A program made the translations under genes and the position numbers. From Durusdinium trenchii (lineage: Eukaryota > Sar > Dinophyceae > Suessiales > Symbiodiniaceae): a stretch of 64,000 nt of DNA. Below, piece after piece: positions 11,801 to 23,976 of this stretch (position 1 is the first letter of the stretch; every line of letters begins with the position of its first letter). The notes below the pieces were generated by a model, which searched no databases, was not told the DNA's origin, and worked only from the letters and a program-made list of their open reading frames with translations. The DNA is taken from assembly GCA_963970005.1 (NCBI GenBank), contig CAXAMN010008335.1, forward strand, positions 921,020-985,019, in the 5' to 3' direction.

Positions 11801-13059
11801 AACCGACATCAACTCTAAGAGAAATGCCCAGACCTCTCCTGAATTGAATCAATCATGTGTAGACCGGCGGATCGAAACCCTCCCCGCCTCAAATCTTACA
11901 AGCCTCCCAATCGTGCAACATATCCTTCAACAAGTCTGAGTGAGTGGCTGAGCACAACACAAGCAAAAACCACAGAAACACATCCCAAGCCAGGCAAAAG
12001 GTTCTCAGACTAGAAATCAATCTCCCAAAACCCAACCTTTGCACTGCAAGGAAGCCGTTGGCTGCCAATGGCGGTGACAGGTTCAGGATCACCGATAGGC
12101 CACCCAATACGCCGGTCTCGGGGCCTAAGATCTTGGCTTCAACCTCGCCCAGTTGGCTAACAGGGATGATGAGGTCCAATTCATCCTCCTCCTCCACCTG
12201 CGATGACGGAACGCGCAGAACGGACGCGAGAAGCCAAGCGTGCTTTTTGACGGGTTCAAGGAGGTGGGAAGTGCTTTGATGGAACGACTGCACATGTTGC
12301 ACAGAATTGGCCCGACTGGATTTACAGTATAAATTAAGGAGCCCCGGCTGGAAGGTGCACGTGGTTGAACTGCTGGAGAAGGTCCATTAAGACTCACTTC
12401 CAGAAGGGCCACACTCACTTCATCATGCTTCGCTTCAGAGCTTCGATTCGCGAAGGATTCGCACTTACTTCCTCAAGATCGAGTCGACCGAGTCGATTCG
12501 CGTCATCATTCCCATGGGGCGAAACGCAGCCTCCGGAAACCCAGAGGAACCCTGTATGGGTCGGTCCAACTCCGCCCTTGGAGCCCCACCCTGGCCTCCT
12601 CTGGTGCGAAGTGAAGGGACCTGGGAGCGAGAGCACCACGTGGGGGGCGGGAGGAGACGTGGGTAGTTTATAAGAACAACCTACCCCAGACACGACTAAT
12701 GGGACTGCCATATATGCTGCCCCATTGACCCCCCAAACCACCACCCCTGGCCGTTTCTCGGCATATATGCCATATGCCATACATGGAGTGTCTGGCTACG
12801 TCTTCACATGGGAGTCAAAACCGTGATCAACGCTCCCTTCAGCTCCGAGGTGCTCCTCCTGCAACCACAGCTGCGCCCGTCCCACGAGCTGCGGAAGGGT
12901 CAGCCCCCTGCTGGGAGGCAAGGTGAGCTGTGCCACAAGGCTGCTCCGCACCTGTGCATGGGCCAAAGCACTCTGAGCCGCCTGGTGTGCTGCCTCATGC
13001 GCTGCATGCGACAGGCCATCCTCCTCCTCCGAGTCGATGTCGATGACGGAGTCGCCCAT
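8874..13059 (-). CDS. SUMO-specific cysteine protease (Ulp1/SENP, peptidase C48)
   Basis: The enzyme should remove or mature SUMO on target proteins. Supported exons are 13059-12832 (start ATG), 12197-12144, 11684-about 11483, about 11173-10901, 10402-10250, 9811-9655 and 9499-8874 (TGA stop). The catalytic domain spans the last four: an FNDTIMDFFLR block, LIYPVNE, the His in NLHWCAFF, the Asp in MVCLDS, and the Cys in VYDCGLYVLEF with the oxyanion Gln just before it. The phase joins across the last two introns exactly (LLK-G-YLRRELF). The N-terminal part has two acidic hydrophobic patches, SVIDIDSEEED and ELDLIIPVS, that look like SUMO-interacting motifs. The C-terminus is a proline/alanine-rich tail ending in WKRARRNDWC. 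The junction between the second and third exons is not resolved, so a short exon may be missing. Confidence 0.9.
10512..10590. repeat. inverted-repeat element, family R1, best preserved copy
   Basis: Ends are perfect 17-base inverted repeats, CTTCCAAGTGACCTTTT and its reverse complement. Internal CTAAGTGACC is shared with the other R1 copies. It lies in an intron of the SUMO protease gene between exons 10901 and 10402. Confidence 0.85.
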
Positions 13060-14008
13060 TGAAGTGGTCCCACACCGAGCACACAAATGGATGGTGGGAC
13101 CGGTGCGAGGGGACGGGCGTGACGGGCGTGTTCTTGATGCGTGCGTCTGAGACGGGGAGAGCTCATAGGCCGAGCTAAACCCTTCATGAAGGGGTGCCGT
13201 GAAAAGAAAAGAAACAAAACCTAAAAATTAGGCAAAACAAATAGTGGGGCCAAGCATGCGGGGACTGTGTGCTGAGATGGCCGAGGCTTTGAAGGGACTG
13301 GGGGCTTCCAGCTCATGTCTGAAGCGATTGTCTGCCCGCATGTCTAAGCAAACTGGAGCCCTGCCGAACACAGCGAAGATAGTCAGCTGCCTGAAACAGG
13401 CATCAATGTCAAAGCTCCATGCTGGCTCTACACTTAGGTGGTGTTGGTGAATCGATAGTCATGTAAGTCATATTTACCCAGATTGAAAAAAAATGTTGGT
13501 AATGCTTCTCGAATGGCGTGCTGGGCCCAATAGTAGTTCTTCAATCATGAGCACCCCTTTGAGCCTCCCAGCAACCACACTCACTGTTTCGGGGACCATA
13601 TTGCAGTTCCACAAGCCATTCTCGGCCATGGTTTGGGGGTTTGGGGGTTTGGGAAGCCCAAAGCATCAAAAAGGATCCTACAAAAATGCCCCGCTGCTCA
13701 TGTTCCAAATTGAGGATGATTCAGGAGATCCAGTTCACCCCCTCATCATCCAGACCTGCTGTGAGGGCATCCATAAGATCGAATCAACACCCCCAGCTTG
13801 TGTCTTTGAATGAACACGACTCACCCACCCAAGAAGCCAGTCCCAATGCAAGTCTCAACGCCAACGAAAGCTTCTCGTTTCTTCTCACTTGGCCCACCTG
13901 ATACATTTTTGGACCCACCGCCCCATGCCCCCTGTGCCCATCCCCCAAAGCCCATCGCCTTTGCCCCCTCCAATACCACTCCACCCGCCCGTTCATGCAG
14001 CGAAGGTT
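13060..14008. other. spacer between the SUMO protease and isocitrate lyase B
   Basis: Under 1 kb between the SUMO protease start and the last exon recognised in isocitrate lyase B. The final exon(s) of isocitrate lyase B probably lie here: the frame at about 13780-13700 (minus) reads DLMDALTAGLDDEG, but no convincing acceptor precedes it. Confidence 0.5.
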
Positions 14009-16343
14009 CCACTTCTGATGGGTCAAGGTCTCCACCTGAGACCGTCTGAGGCTGAACCCGGTGGGTTTGGGCGATTTCGTGCGCCATGATGGAGGGGAAG
14101 AAAGTGGGAGAAAAAGCCCAGGCTCTTCCCAAGCTCGGGAAGATGACCACTTCTGCTAGGGGTTGAAGAAGGTTTCTGACGAACTGCGACCCACCGCAAA
14201 CTGACCGTTCACTGCTGGAAGCCTTGCGGGGGGGGACCCTTTAGAAGCCTCTCTTTCTCTTCCACACCGGCGGGTGTCGCGTCCGCCTTGTTCTTGCGCT
14301 CCTCCCGCTGAATCATCGACACATAGGCGTAGGCGCCGCGTGTGGCATACTCCTCGCGCGTCGAGGAGTAGACTCCGGCCATCGACTGGAGGTCATATGG
14401 CGGACCAAACCTCCAGGTTTTGGACCCATCCACGTTGGATGCCATATGACTTTGGATGCCTGACCCCCCTACAAGCCCACTATAACGTCACGTTTTGCCG
14501 TGTCCTTGGCGAAGAGGTCGATGCTGAGGGCATCACAGTGGAAACCTGCCAAGGTGATGAACTGCCAGCAGAAGCCCAGCTTCGCCAAGTCCCAAATGAA
14601 GGATTCCATCTGGGCGTCGGTCATGCCAGCACCTCAGGATGGTGGTGGATCCAAATGGGTAGCGTGTACATTGAATGTATCAATGGCCACACCAGCACTA
14701 GAAAGCCATACCAGGACCCACCAAGGGGTCTCTATTGAGAGCTCCTTCGATTAGAGGTTAAGGCTCCATCCCCCCCCCCCGTTGTGGGTCCTGGGTGTGC
14801 TGCAAATCCCTTCGTCTTGAGAGTCGGTTCTATCATGTTCTGTCCAGGGACCTCCCTTCGCACCATGTGTTCACAATGATTTGTCGCTATACACCGAGGG
14901 CATAGTAGCTCGACACCCGGCCGATCTCACTCCAAGCTGATCCAAGCACATGCCGCTAGGGCGGATCGTGGCATCCACAGAGACAAAGGGAAAAAAAAAG
15001 TTACGGCCACAATTCACCTAGCTATTAGCTATTCACTAATCTAGAATAGCTAGCTAGTCACCTGGCTAGTCAACAGCTTTGTCTTGACTTGTGTCATCGG
15101 TCTCCAGCACCCTCTCACCCGGTCTCCATCGACGGGATTGCTGGGAGCCCCCAGCTGTCCCAGTTGAAGGACGGGCTCAGGTTGTAGGCCAGCATCTGAT
15201 GAGGCACCGCCGCGCGCACTTCCTGCCCACCGCGTTCGCGCGCTCGCCGCACCTTTCGAAACGACGGCCGGCACGGGCCGAGGGCGAGGAACGCGTTCCT
15301 CTTGGACTCGCCCCGCGCGACTCGCTCGGGCGAGTCTGTCGGCTCGAGTCCGGTCGGCCGTCTCCTGGGCGAACTGCATGGCTTGCACCAGAATGGGCTT
15401 CCCGGTCTCCATCCAGATGCAATCCTCAGTCTCGGGCCACGGAACCCCACGGTGACCCCTCTTGACATCTGGTGGTGGGACGATGGCCTTTGAAAAACCT
15501 ATATACTCCATTGACCCCTTTGAAAGCGAAGCGAGGCATGTGAGACATGGTGAGACCACCCAAAACGTGCCGTCTGCGTGGAGGGCTGCTGATTTCTTCG
15601 AGTTCCCTGCTTCAAACCGATAAGTCATCATCAAGTAGATAGAAGATGCTGGAGCATGCCGAAGGAGAATAACAGTTAACAGGCAGGCCCAAACAAAACG
15701 TTGACATGTTCTATATGTATTTCATATTTATATACCTCTATAATGAAACCGTCCCATCCTCCAACCCCCCCACCAACCGCCCCAGGTTGGGCGTGAAAAC
15801 CAACGGCTTTCGACCAGCATCCGCATAGGGTGCAAAAGCGATCGCTCGCTCGATGCAGAACTCGGTGGAGCCCTTGATGCGGTAGTAGCCCTCGACCTCT
15901 GTCAGACAGCGTTCGAGGGTAACCAGCTGAAAGAACATCATCCGGTCACTAGGCCCTGATGAAGAACATGTGCCCTCACAACTTCCAGCCCTTCGAGTTT
16001 GACCCCAGTTCTTTGGGGTCTGATTGGGGCACACGGGTTTTACCACCTCAGAGGAGCCGTACCCCGAGGCACCCCAAACCCAAGCACCACGTTTCCCGCC
16101 CGTCGAGTGGGGGGGCGGTCCACTCCACGTGCGTAACGACTCCCAAGAGCCAAGGGAAGCTGCCAAAACACACCCGTGATATACCATCTACCAGGACACC
16201 CGGGCCAGGGGTGTCGAACTTGATAGCCCCTGAAAAGAGGTGATTTGGGGTGTCCATCAACCACCCCTTGTGGGTCCTAGTATGGGAGGATCACTCTACT
16301 CTACTATATATTGGGTCTATCCGATCTATCTATCCTGTAACAG

Positions 16344-16388
<45 letters not shown>

Positions 16389-19300
16389 GTTAGGTTGTAG
16401 GCCTAAAAAAATAGTGATAATTGTTTGCTGATTGTTACAGGTAATAGGACAGGCCCAACTCTACTATATATACCAGGAGTCACATGGAGTTGGGTGGCTT
16501 TTAGATGTTTTTTCCCCATCCAGTGAGTGGATGTGACAGGGGCAGCCATATCCTCGAACAGGCACCGCTTCAGAACTGCTGGAGCTGAAACATTCGGGCT
16601 TCATGCGGGTGAAGAAATCTAGCAGCTAAAGCAGCTTAATTACCCGTTTATATACCCCCACGAGGGTGTGCATGCATGCAGTCACAAGGAAGTGTTCATG
16701 GACATCAGTCATCCCTCCTTCAAACAGACCAAAGTAACGAACCCTGCTTCCTCAAAACCTCAACAACCATGCTTTTTAAGACGCATCGTCATCGTGTCTG
16801 CAAGCAACCACTTGTGATAGAACACCGAACCCGACAAGTCCCCCATTTCTGCAGTAAAACCAAACGACCAACACCCCTTGGATGGTACCCTTCCCCGGTG
16901 CCCTTTCTCGGCCCCAGCAGCCGAACGGGCAGAGTCCCAGTCGAAGAAGACCTCGCAACCCATGTCGGCTGCCGCTTTCCTCGCTCGCGTCCGACGCGAT
17001 CCGCGCTTTCGGCGGCTTTCTGTGGATGACCTGCAAGGAAAGAACTCGCGGTGCATCCTGACCAACTGCACCTGTCTCAGTCCACAGCACTGTCGGTAGC
17101 AGATTCCTTCCCGGGCACGAATGTAGAATGAAGAAAATGGGAGCAGGGCGAGTCCTGTACAGTAACCGCAGAAGTTCAGTGGCAGGCTGCCCACACCAAA
17201 ACAAGGAGAGAGCCAAAAGTTGTATCAAATCGCGGCCTGCCACTGCTAATATCTGAAAACTAATACGTCCGCCTCCTGACATACGTTCGCACAAAACTCA
17301 TACCAAGCTTCAGGGACCCTGTGGGCTGTAAGTCTCAGGGGCAGAAAGCAAGCTCCGCAACTTCCATGACCCACCGATGAACAGTTCCTCCAATCAAAAA
17401 AGGCCAAAAAGCAACAAACACGGCTCCCAACGGCCTGTGGCCGTGCACCGTCCGCCCCCCCAACCCGCTGCGGTGCAAGGGACCTCATCTGGTCGATGGA
17501 CATCTTCCTGGCATCCTAGCAGCTAGGCGGATCCATGAACGAGGAAGTGTAGACCCCAGAGGAGGTGCTTTTGAAGGAAGAAGGTGGCTCAAGGCTCACA
17601 CCATGTGGGTACCAGAGAGACCACCCGGCCTTCTCCCACTGCTTGCTGTCCTTTCCTTTCGCCTTGAGTGCCTGGCACCATCCGCTCGGCCGAATCTTGC
17701 GCACGAAGCTCCGAAAGAGAAACGAAAGAAACTTTGAAAGAAACGATGCTGACAGGTTGGTGCCTTCATTGAAGGCCTCCAGCCCAACCCACAAAAATGC
17801 CCGTACCTGCCTTGGAGACGGCCTCAGGGAAGGTCATGCATCCAGCCCGTTGCTCCCAATCCTTGTCGGTGCCCTTGCGCATGGCCTCCCCACACGGCGG
17901 GACAGGGGCTTCGAGAGCCCGATAAAATATACATGTAATTAGTATAGAAATCTCTCGATCCGCAAAATAAATTCTTCATCACAACGACACGTCACGCGGC
18001 CCCATATGCCGCTTGTTCCAGGCCTCAAAGAGAGGCTCCACTCCCTTCACCTGGGTGGAAATCGGGAGGTTTTGGGGTGGGTTCCTCTTCACCGTTTTCA
18101 CGCAGAGCCCTCAAGAAGTGGTAGAAACTAAGAAGAGGACCCTACACTCGTGCACAAATCCTGCTCCCACAAAAAAAGAAGTGGATGCAGTTTTTAAGCC
18201 GGGCTGCCTCTGGATGGCGGCTTTGGGTGCCAAAAGCCATCCAACTCAACAGCGTGGTGAAAATCTATTCGGAACTCATCTGGGTGGATGTCTCCTCGGC
18301 CTCCCGTTTTTTCCACGATCCTGCTGACGATAGATTCATGAGATTGAACAAGAAAGAGTTCTCAAATCAACCGTCAACCAGCTCATAAAACACCATAAAA
18401 CCGCAAAAAACTATACATGGAAACCCTCACCCATAGCCAATGCAACTCCATCCTGCAACAGAATTATACTTGCTGCACTCGCCAGATCTCACCAGTATTT
18501 CAGCAACGGGTCTGCGACAAACGTCGCCTTTTTGAAGACATTGCTTTCCCAAATCCTTCGCTACATGGCGGCCTTGGGTCAAGACCTGGAGCTCCAAACC
18601 CTGGTGGGTTGTCCCTTCTATTCTGTTCTTCCTCTCGGTGGTCAACCGGTCGGTCTCCCGGTTTTGACCCATAGCCGGGTCAGGGATGCCGTATCAGTGA
18701 CAAGGGTCAGGGATCCAAGTTGATATACAGTAGGGGATGCGTCCGTGGATTACTTTCTTTCGGAGCAAAGTGGTGAAGAGTTGGGCCAAAACGGGGGCCC
18801 AAGCTGTAAAGCGACTGCTGCCACTAGTTCATTGGGATAGGCACAAGACGCCCCCTGCTTCATGGAATCTTGAATCTAGTGATGAAAAAAAGGGAAGACT
18901 TGCAAGAAACGGCCACACACAACAGCCCCATCGATCTCCAACCCACACCCTTGGGCCCTTGAGCACCCTTGAGCACCCGAAAAAAAAAACAAGCCTCCTT
19001 TCGCCCAGTGACAGTGACACCCTTGATGTGAGGATGGTCAATGGGGTCGATGTTGGAGTCGATCATCGTGGCAGCCTCCCCGTCTGTGCGCGCCACCAGC
19101 ACCAGCGGGCTGTTCAGCACGTCTGCCTGGGGGATGGTTTCTAGGGTCTGGCATATGAGCGCGGCTGCTGGCACCCAAGAAATACTGGGAAAACTAGGAA
19201 GCTTCAAAACAGGCCAACCTCAGGGCGGGAGAAACCAAAAGAACCATTCAACCCCACATTCCCGAAATTGATCACTGCTTGGAAGACCGTTCTGCAAATA

Positions 19301-22300
19301 TGCACAATGCGCCACACCCAAACCAAAAGAATCAAGCAAGGACCCTCTACGAGACAGACCAGTCTCCGGAAAACCGCGCCTGCAGGCGGATTGCGATCAG
19401 TCGCTGGATGTGCTCCTGAAACCAAGTCGCGGTCACGCGTTCTCTCTGCCAGGGAGGGTTCACCAGTTGCTCGAAAAGCCGCCTTATGATTGAATGATTC
19501 CTGTATCAGAGAAACCTCTAAGCTTCAATCTTCCAGGTCTATGTTACTGTTTGTTGGTGTACTTGTTTCGTATTCTCTTGCCTGTGTGGGCCACAGCAAG
19601 AAAAAGGGCCACGAACAGCAATGTGCAGACCTTCCTGTGAACCAACGGCCCCCAATCTCTGAATACAACCTTTCAAGAAACCTTCAAAGGCTCACAACAG
19701 CCGCGAAGGACACCTTGCAAGAGCAAAAAGGTCAATGAAAGCAATATGACAATACATATATGTGTGTTTATTTATTTGTATGCGGCTCTTTTATATATAC
19801 CTCGAAACTGCGGTGTGAAAGCAACAAGTTGAACTCCAAGACTGCACTCCAAAAGGCCAACTCTGCATCATGGTACCTTCTGAATCACCTTGCACTGCAC
19901 ATTCCACCATTTCCAATGCCACTCACCCAAACCCCCACCAGCTGTCCGCCCACCGGAGAGGGAACAAAAAAGACATTCCGCCGCCCCAAAACTCGGGCAT
20001 CGCAGCTCCTGGGTGGAGACCAAGACCTTGCCACCCATGTGCCCGCACTTCTTGGTGCCTGGCTTCTGGTCCTGGCACGAGATTTGTCGTGAGGAAGGAA
20101 AGGAGGAAAGGTGACATGGAAGGCCTACTGGGCCTACTGGAACTGCTGAACCAAAACGTTGCAGGGAAACTCCTGCACCGACCGGTGGGACCAGTGAGCA
20201 TGCGTTTCGTTGTCACTGTAGCCCTGCTTTCGGCCACAGGAATCCAAAGCACCCAAGGATCACCATGCCTCCGATCGGATCTGATCCATCGAGGGTAGGA
20301 GTTCACCCTCAGGTCATCTAATCAACCTAACTTGCCAATGTGAGATCCTGGTGCCAGAGTCGTCTCACTCAACCCCACGGCGCAGAGCTCTTCGCGCATC
20401 CGTCCTCGATGTGGATGCCTGCTGCACCATTCTCGATGAACATCTTGGCCAACCTGGCAATGCCGGTCCGAAGCCCCAAAAACAGCCTGGAGAGATGAGT
20501 TGTGAGGGGGGGCGCCCAGACCTTGAACCCGGAAGCAGAAATCAGCAAAGTGCTCTGATCCGGCTTTTGACATGGCTCTGGGATGCTTCTTAGCTTACAT
20601 CCGAGAATCTTCAACCCGAATTCAATCCTTCCGCCGGCTGCGACCGCGGCCCCTGGGTCATCCTGGCTTCATGGTAGCAGTGATGCCGCCATGGCCGGTG
20701 TCAGCATCGGCGATGATGGGGTTCCTCAGAAGCATGGCGTGTGAAAACCCTGGGAACAAGGTGACGAGGCTGCACTTTCGTGGAAGAAATCGGAAGAGAT
20801 GCAAGACCATATTAGAAGTTAGAAGTTTGGTCATGACTCTGAGTGATCCTTACTATATAATATATAGGCCCAGCTTCAACCCTCCAGTTTCCCAAAACCA
20901 AAACCCAAAACCCCCTCAAACAGCAGCCCAACTCAAGCACCCTATACCTCCTCATGAAGGCGGACCCGTCGCGGTGTTTCCCTTCCTTCCGGCCAAGGGT
21001 CAAGTAATCCACCGCCGGCGCCGCCGCGCGGTCGGCAGGGCTCATGCGGCGGCGCTCCTCGTACTGCTTGCGATCGTGGAAGAGCTGAGCACGGAAGAGC
21101 TGGTCCACCTGGCGTAGGACGCGGGGTTCCAGGCAGATCTGGCTGGGAATTCTTGAAACTGAAATCCGTTGAGTTGCGCCAGAGGGTTGAAGAGATGTTT
21201 TTAGCTTGTTTCGACACACTAAGCCTTTCAGAAACTACAAGTTCGGCCTTCTCTGCCTCCCCGCAAGTCCTATGCGTGGGGTTCCTTGCTTCTGATGATC
21301 TACCAGTAGGGAAGGGGGGACAAGGTGCTCTGGCATATACCTTCTACGATGCCGCCCTTCACCCTGGACAAAAAGAACTAGCATGCTGCGTGGCCCCCAG
21401 AACACACGGAACGCACCTTGTTGGGCACGGTGTCATAGGGGTAGTCAGCCACGTCAGGGCCAGGCTCGTTGGAGGTGGAAGCGGTGGAGGAGCACTGCCA
21501 GCCGCTCACGTACACGGAGGTCAAGTACTTGGCCATCTGAGTGACCTGAGAGGACTGATCCATGGATCATCACCCAGGCCCTCAGGCACTCCATGTATGG
21601 AATAATGTGGAATAGTTACCTACATTGACCCCTGAAGCCACCCCAATGTAAACCAAATATACCACACACAGTGCGACCCGACAGAGTCCTTGGGGCGAAT
21701 CCTGGAGCCTCAGCTGCCTCTGCCAGACCAAGCCCCCCCCATCCCTGGCCGGGGCACTTGCACCGTGTCCAACGCGCCAAAGGTGTGAGAACAGGTGCCC
21801 TTGGCCTGGTGTTCCCTCAGCATCTTGTAGAGCTTCTCCTTAGCAACACCGACCGGGCCCCATCCGCCCAGCCGCCGCGGATTCGCCCCGGTGATGTCGC
21901 AAGCTGCCAAGGCACGGACACCTTGGCGCCGGCGAATTGCAGGGGGAAGGTGCCTGGCGTGCCGAGTGGCAGAGGGAGACCGAACCCACAGAGGAGTGGA
22001 TTCCATCCACCAAGACCACCCAGACTTGGATTTGCAAACACAAATGACAAAATACATGGGACAGCTTGATTTTATTCAGTGAGTGTTCAGTTCCGCAGCC
22101 ATCCCCTTCCTCCTTCCTTCTCAAAGGGGAGGCTTTTTGCAGCCCCTCGCGCGGCCCTGGTGGCACCTTGCAGTTTCACCACGTCCTCCACCTTGTAAGG
22201 CCGGGTGGTGTGCTTGAAACGCTCAGAGCCTCGGCCAGTCTGAGGCTGCGAGCGGGGGCAGAGGACACTGGACACTGGAGCAACCTCCTCATGTTCCAAG

Positions 22301-22761
22301 AGAAGGCCCGGCCTGACAGAAAGACTGGGGGGGCGGTTGGATTTGGAAACATCTATAGCATGATCACGCTCAAACAGTAGGCAAGCCAGAAAGCCCGGTG
22401 CTGGACCTACGAAAGCATCCGAAATTCTGAGCAAATCCTCGCCACTAGTAGCTTCTTGTTACTAGTAGCAGGGCCGGGAGCTATTAGTAGCGTCCTTGCT
22501 CCTAGTAGTAATGACCTCCACCCTAATAGCGATGGCCTCCGCGGCCTCCACCCCATGGCCTCCACCTAGTAGCTAGCTACGTGCGTAGCTTCTCGTGACT
22601 AGTAGCCGCCGCCTTTGAGCCGCCTTTGAGCCCCGTCATCCAGCCAGGCGGCTCATCCAGCTCTTCATCTCCTGCACGCGACGCTCGAAGTCGGCATCCT
22701 CGCTGGACGCCACCACCTGTGGCTCCACACCGCCACTCACGGCGCAGTCGCCAGCCAGGAT
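14009..22761 (-). CDS. ICL: isocitrate lyase, copy B (nearly complete)
   Basis: Glyoxylate-cycle lyase. Exons: 22761-22650, 22229-22167, 21953-21922, 21838-21758, 21545-21417, 21108-21002, 20724-20668, 20453-20405, 20071-20009, 19415-19380, 19126-19021, about 18050-17990, 17861-17811, 17671-17625, 17507-about 17465, 17030-16922, 15896-15822, 15424-15365, 15222-15156, 14632-14505, 14385-14284 and 14035-about 14009. Landmarks are DADTGHGG (metal site), [11 protein letters not shown] (catalytic Cys), [58 protein letters not shown] and TLTHQKW, in family order. The eukaryotic insertion between the KKCGH and NLSPSFNW regions is present. Donors are GT, GC and GA in similar numbers; acceptors are AG|G with few exceptions. 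The start exon and extreme C-terminus are unresolved. No frame-breaking change was seen, so this copy could be functional. Confidence 0.92.
14711..14799. repeat. inverted-repeat element, family R4 (CCAGGACCCAC type)
   Basis: Bounded by CCAGGACCCAC and its reverse complement GTGGGTCCTGG. It lies in an intron of isocitrate lyase B. Interior is shared loosely with the elements at 16187-16280 and 38642-38717. Confidence 0.7.
16187..16280. repeat. inverted-repeat element, family R4
   Basis: Contains GGGGTGTC, TTGATAGC, GAGGTGATT, GGGGTGTCC and GTGGGTCCTAG in order. These are the reverse-complement order of the blocks in the element at 38642-38717. It sits in an isocitrate lyase B intron. Confidence 0.7.
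16348..16388. repeat. GAT trinucleotide microsatellite
   Basis: About thirteen tandem GAT units inside an intron of isocitrate lyase B. Confidence 0.95.
22440..22600. repeat. cluster of CTAGTAG-type short motifs
   Basis: The palindromic core ACTAGTAGC and variants (CTAGTAG, TTAGTAGC, CCTAGTAG) recur about eight times with irregular spacing, between the first two exons of isocitrate lyase B. A similar cluster lies at 47449-47530. Confidence 0.7.
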
Positions 22762-22936
22762 CTGGGCGGAACAAGGTCGGTGGAGAGGGGTTGGAGCTCT
22801 CCTTGTGTCCAACGTCCTTACCAGGTGGAGATGGGACAAACCAGGGAACTCTCAAAACAGGTGGGGGAAAAACATGAACACCCGGTGATCCAAGCCGTCA
22901 CTTCTGAGCACCAGCTGGTTATGTATGTTGGTATTC

Positions 22937-23042
22937 CTATGGGATCCAAGTACCTTGTCAAAAGGTGATTGGAGACACTGTTCTGCAGGTGCCAGGAGGG
23001 TCCAGTCGAACCGAACCTGAGAAGGTACTTGGATCCCTAGGG
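22937..23042. repeat. inverted-repeat element, family R3 (GGATCCAAGTACCTT type)
   Basis: Ends are GGGATCCAAGTACCTTGTC and the near reverse complement GAGAAGGTACTTGGATCCC. The internal block AAGGTGATTGGAGACACT is identical to that of the copy at 53146-53248. It lies between isocitrate lyase B and the TBCC-domain gene. Confidence 0.85.
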
Positions 23043-23976
23043 TATGTTGCTCAGTTTGGGTCATGGTCTATCCATGTCTCTCTGCCTTCGGAGCGTGACC
23101 ATCCTGAACCTCGGGGTCATCGCCGGAAAAAAGGAACTCAGTTACTCCTAGCAAAACCAAGCCTGGAAACTCAAGGAACGAAGTGAAGTAGCCAAGGATA
23201 TAGTAGATACATATATACATATATTATATATACCACTTATAATCATATTATGGTCTGTTGGGTTGGCCCTAGCTTCGTCATCTGGGTCCTCACGGGCGGC
23301 TTCGCTGCCATCTCCCCGGACCGATGGCGGCCTGTCGCTGAATGGTTGCCAGACGATGAGCCATGGCGATCCAGGTTCAGAATGAACAGCGGGCGACGAA
23401 GAAGCTACGAAAGCAATCAAGAGCTCAGCTGCGGTGTCGGGGAAGGTGCGGCCAGTGGTTTTGGGCCATCCCCTGACCAGAAGGGAAAGGCAACCAATGG
23501 GGGGAGCACCTCCAAAGTGTACTCTTCCCACAGTGGAAGGCGTCCTTCATCTTTCTTCCTTCGCATCCGATCGATGCGTCCTTCACTCGGTCCTTCACTC
23601 GCTCCGTCTCGGTACGTCTCGTTGGTTCGACGGTCTCGAGCTCGGAGCTCGGTCGGAGCTCGGAGCCTTCCGTTTGGAGCCTTCCCGTTTGGGACCAAAA
23701 CAGAGTCCGAAAGGGGTTGGACCGTCCGTCTTGAGACGTTAGTGTCAAACAGCTGGTGGTTTGGGTCCCATCTGCCCTCCCGACGGACCGAGATCAAGGA
23801 GCTGAAGGGAGATGGTGCCGTATACGACACGATACGGATAAAGAAAATTGAAGGGAGGAATGTGGTGCATTCACTGGATTCACATGGAACATCATGGAAC
23901 ATACAGGAAAACACCTCACCAAAGCACTCCAGACCCCTTCAGCGACTCCACAAGAGCTCCTCACTTCGGGGGGTGC

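Noticed and set aside
12415-12780. Extra exon of the SUMO protease on the minus strand
   Set aside because: Frame is open but composition is odd, and no in-phase acceptor and donor pair was found between exons 1 and 2.
16040-16264. Minus-strand frames across the R4 element
   Set aside because: They read through an inverted-repeat element inside an isocitrate lyase intron.
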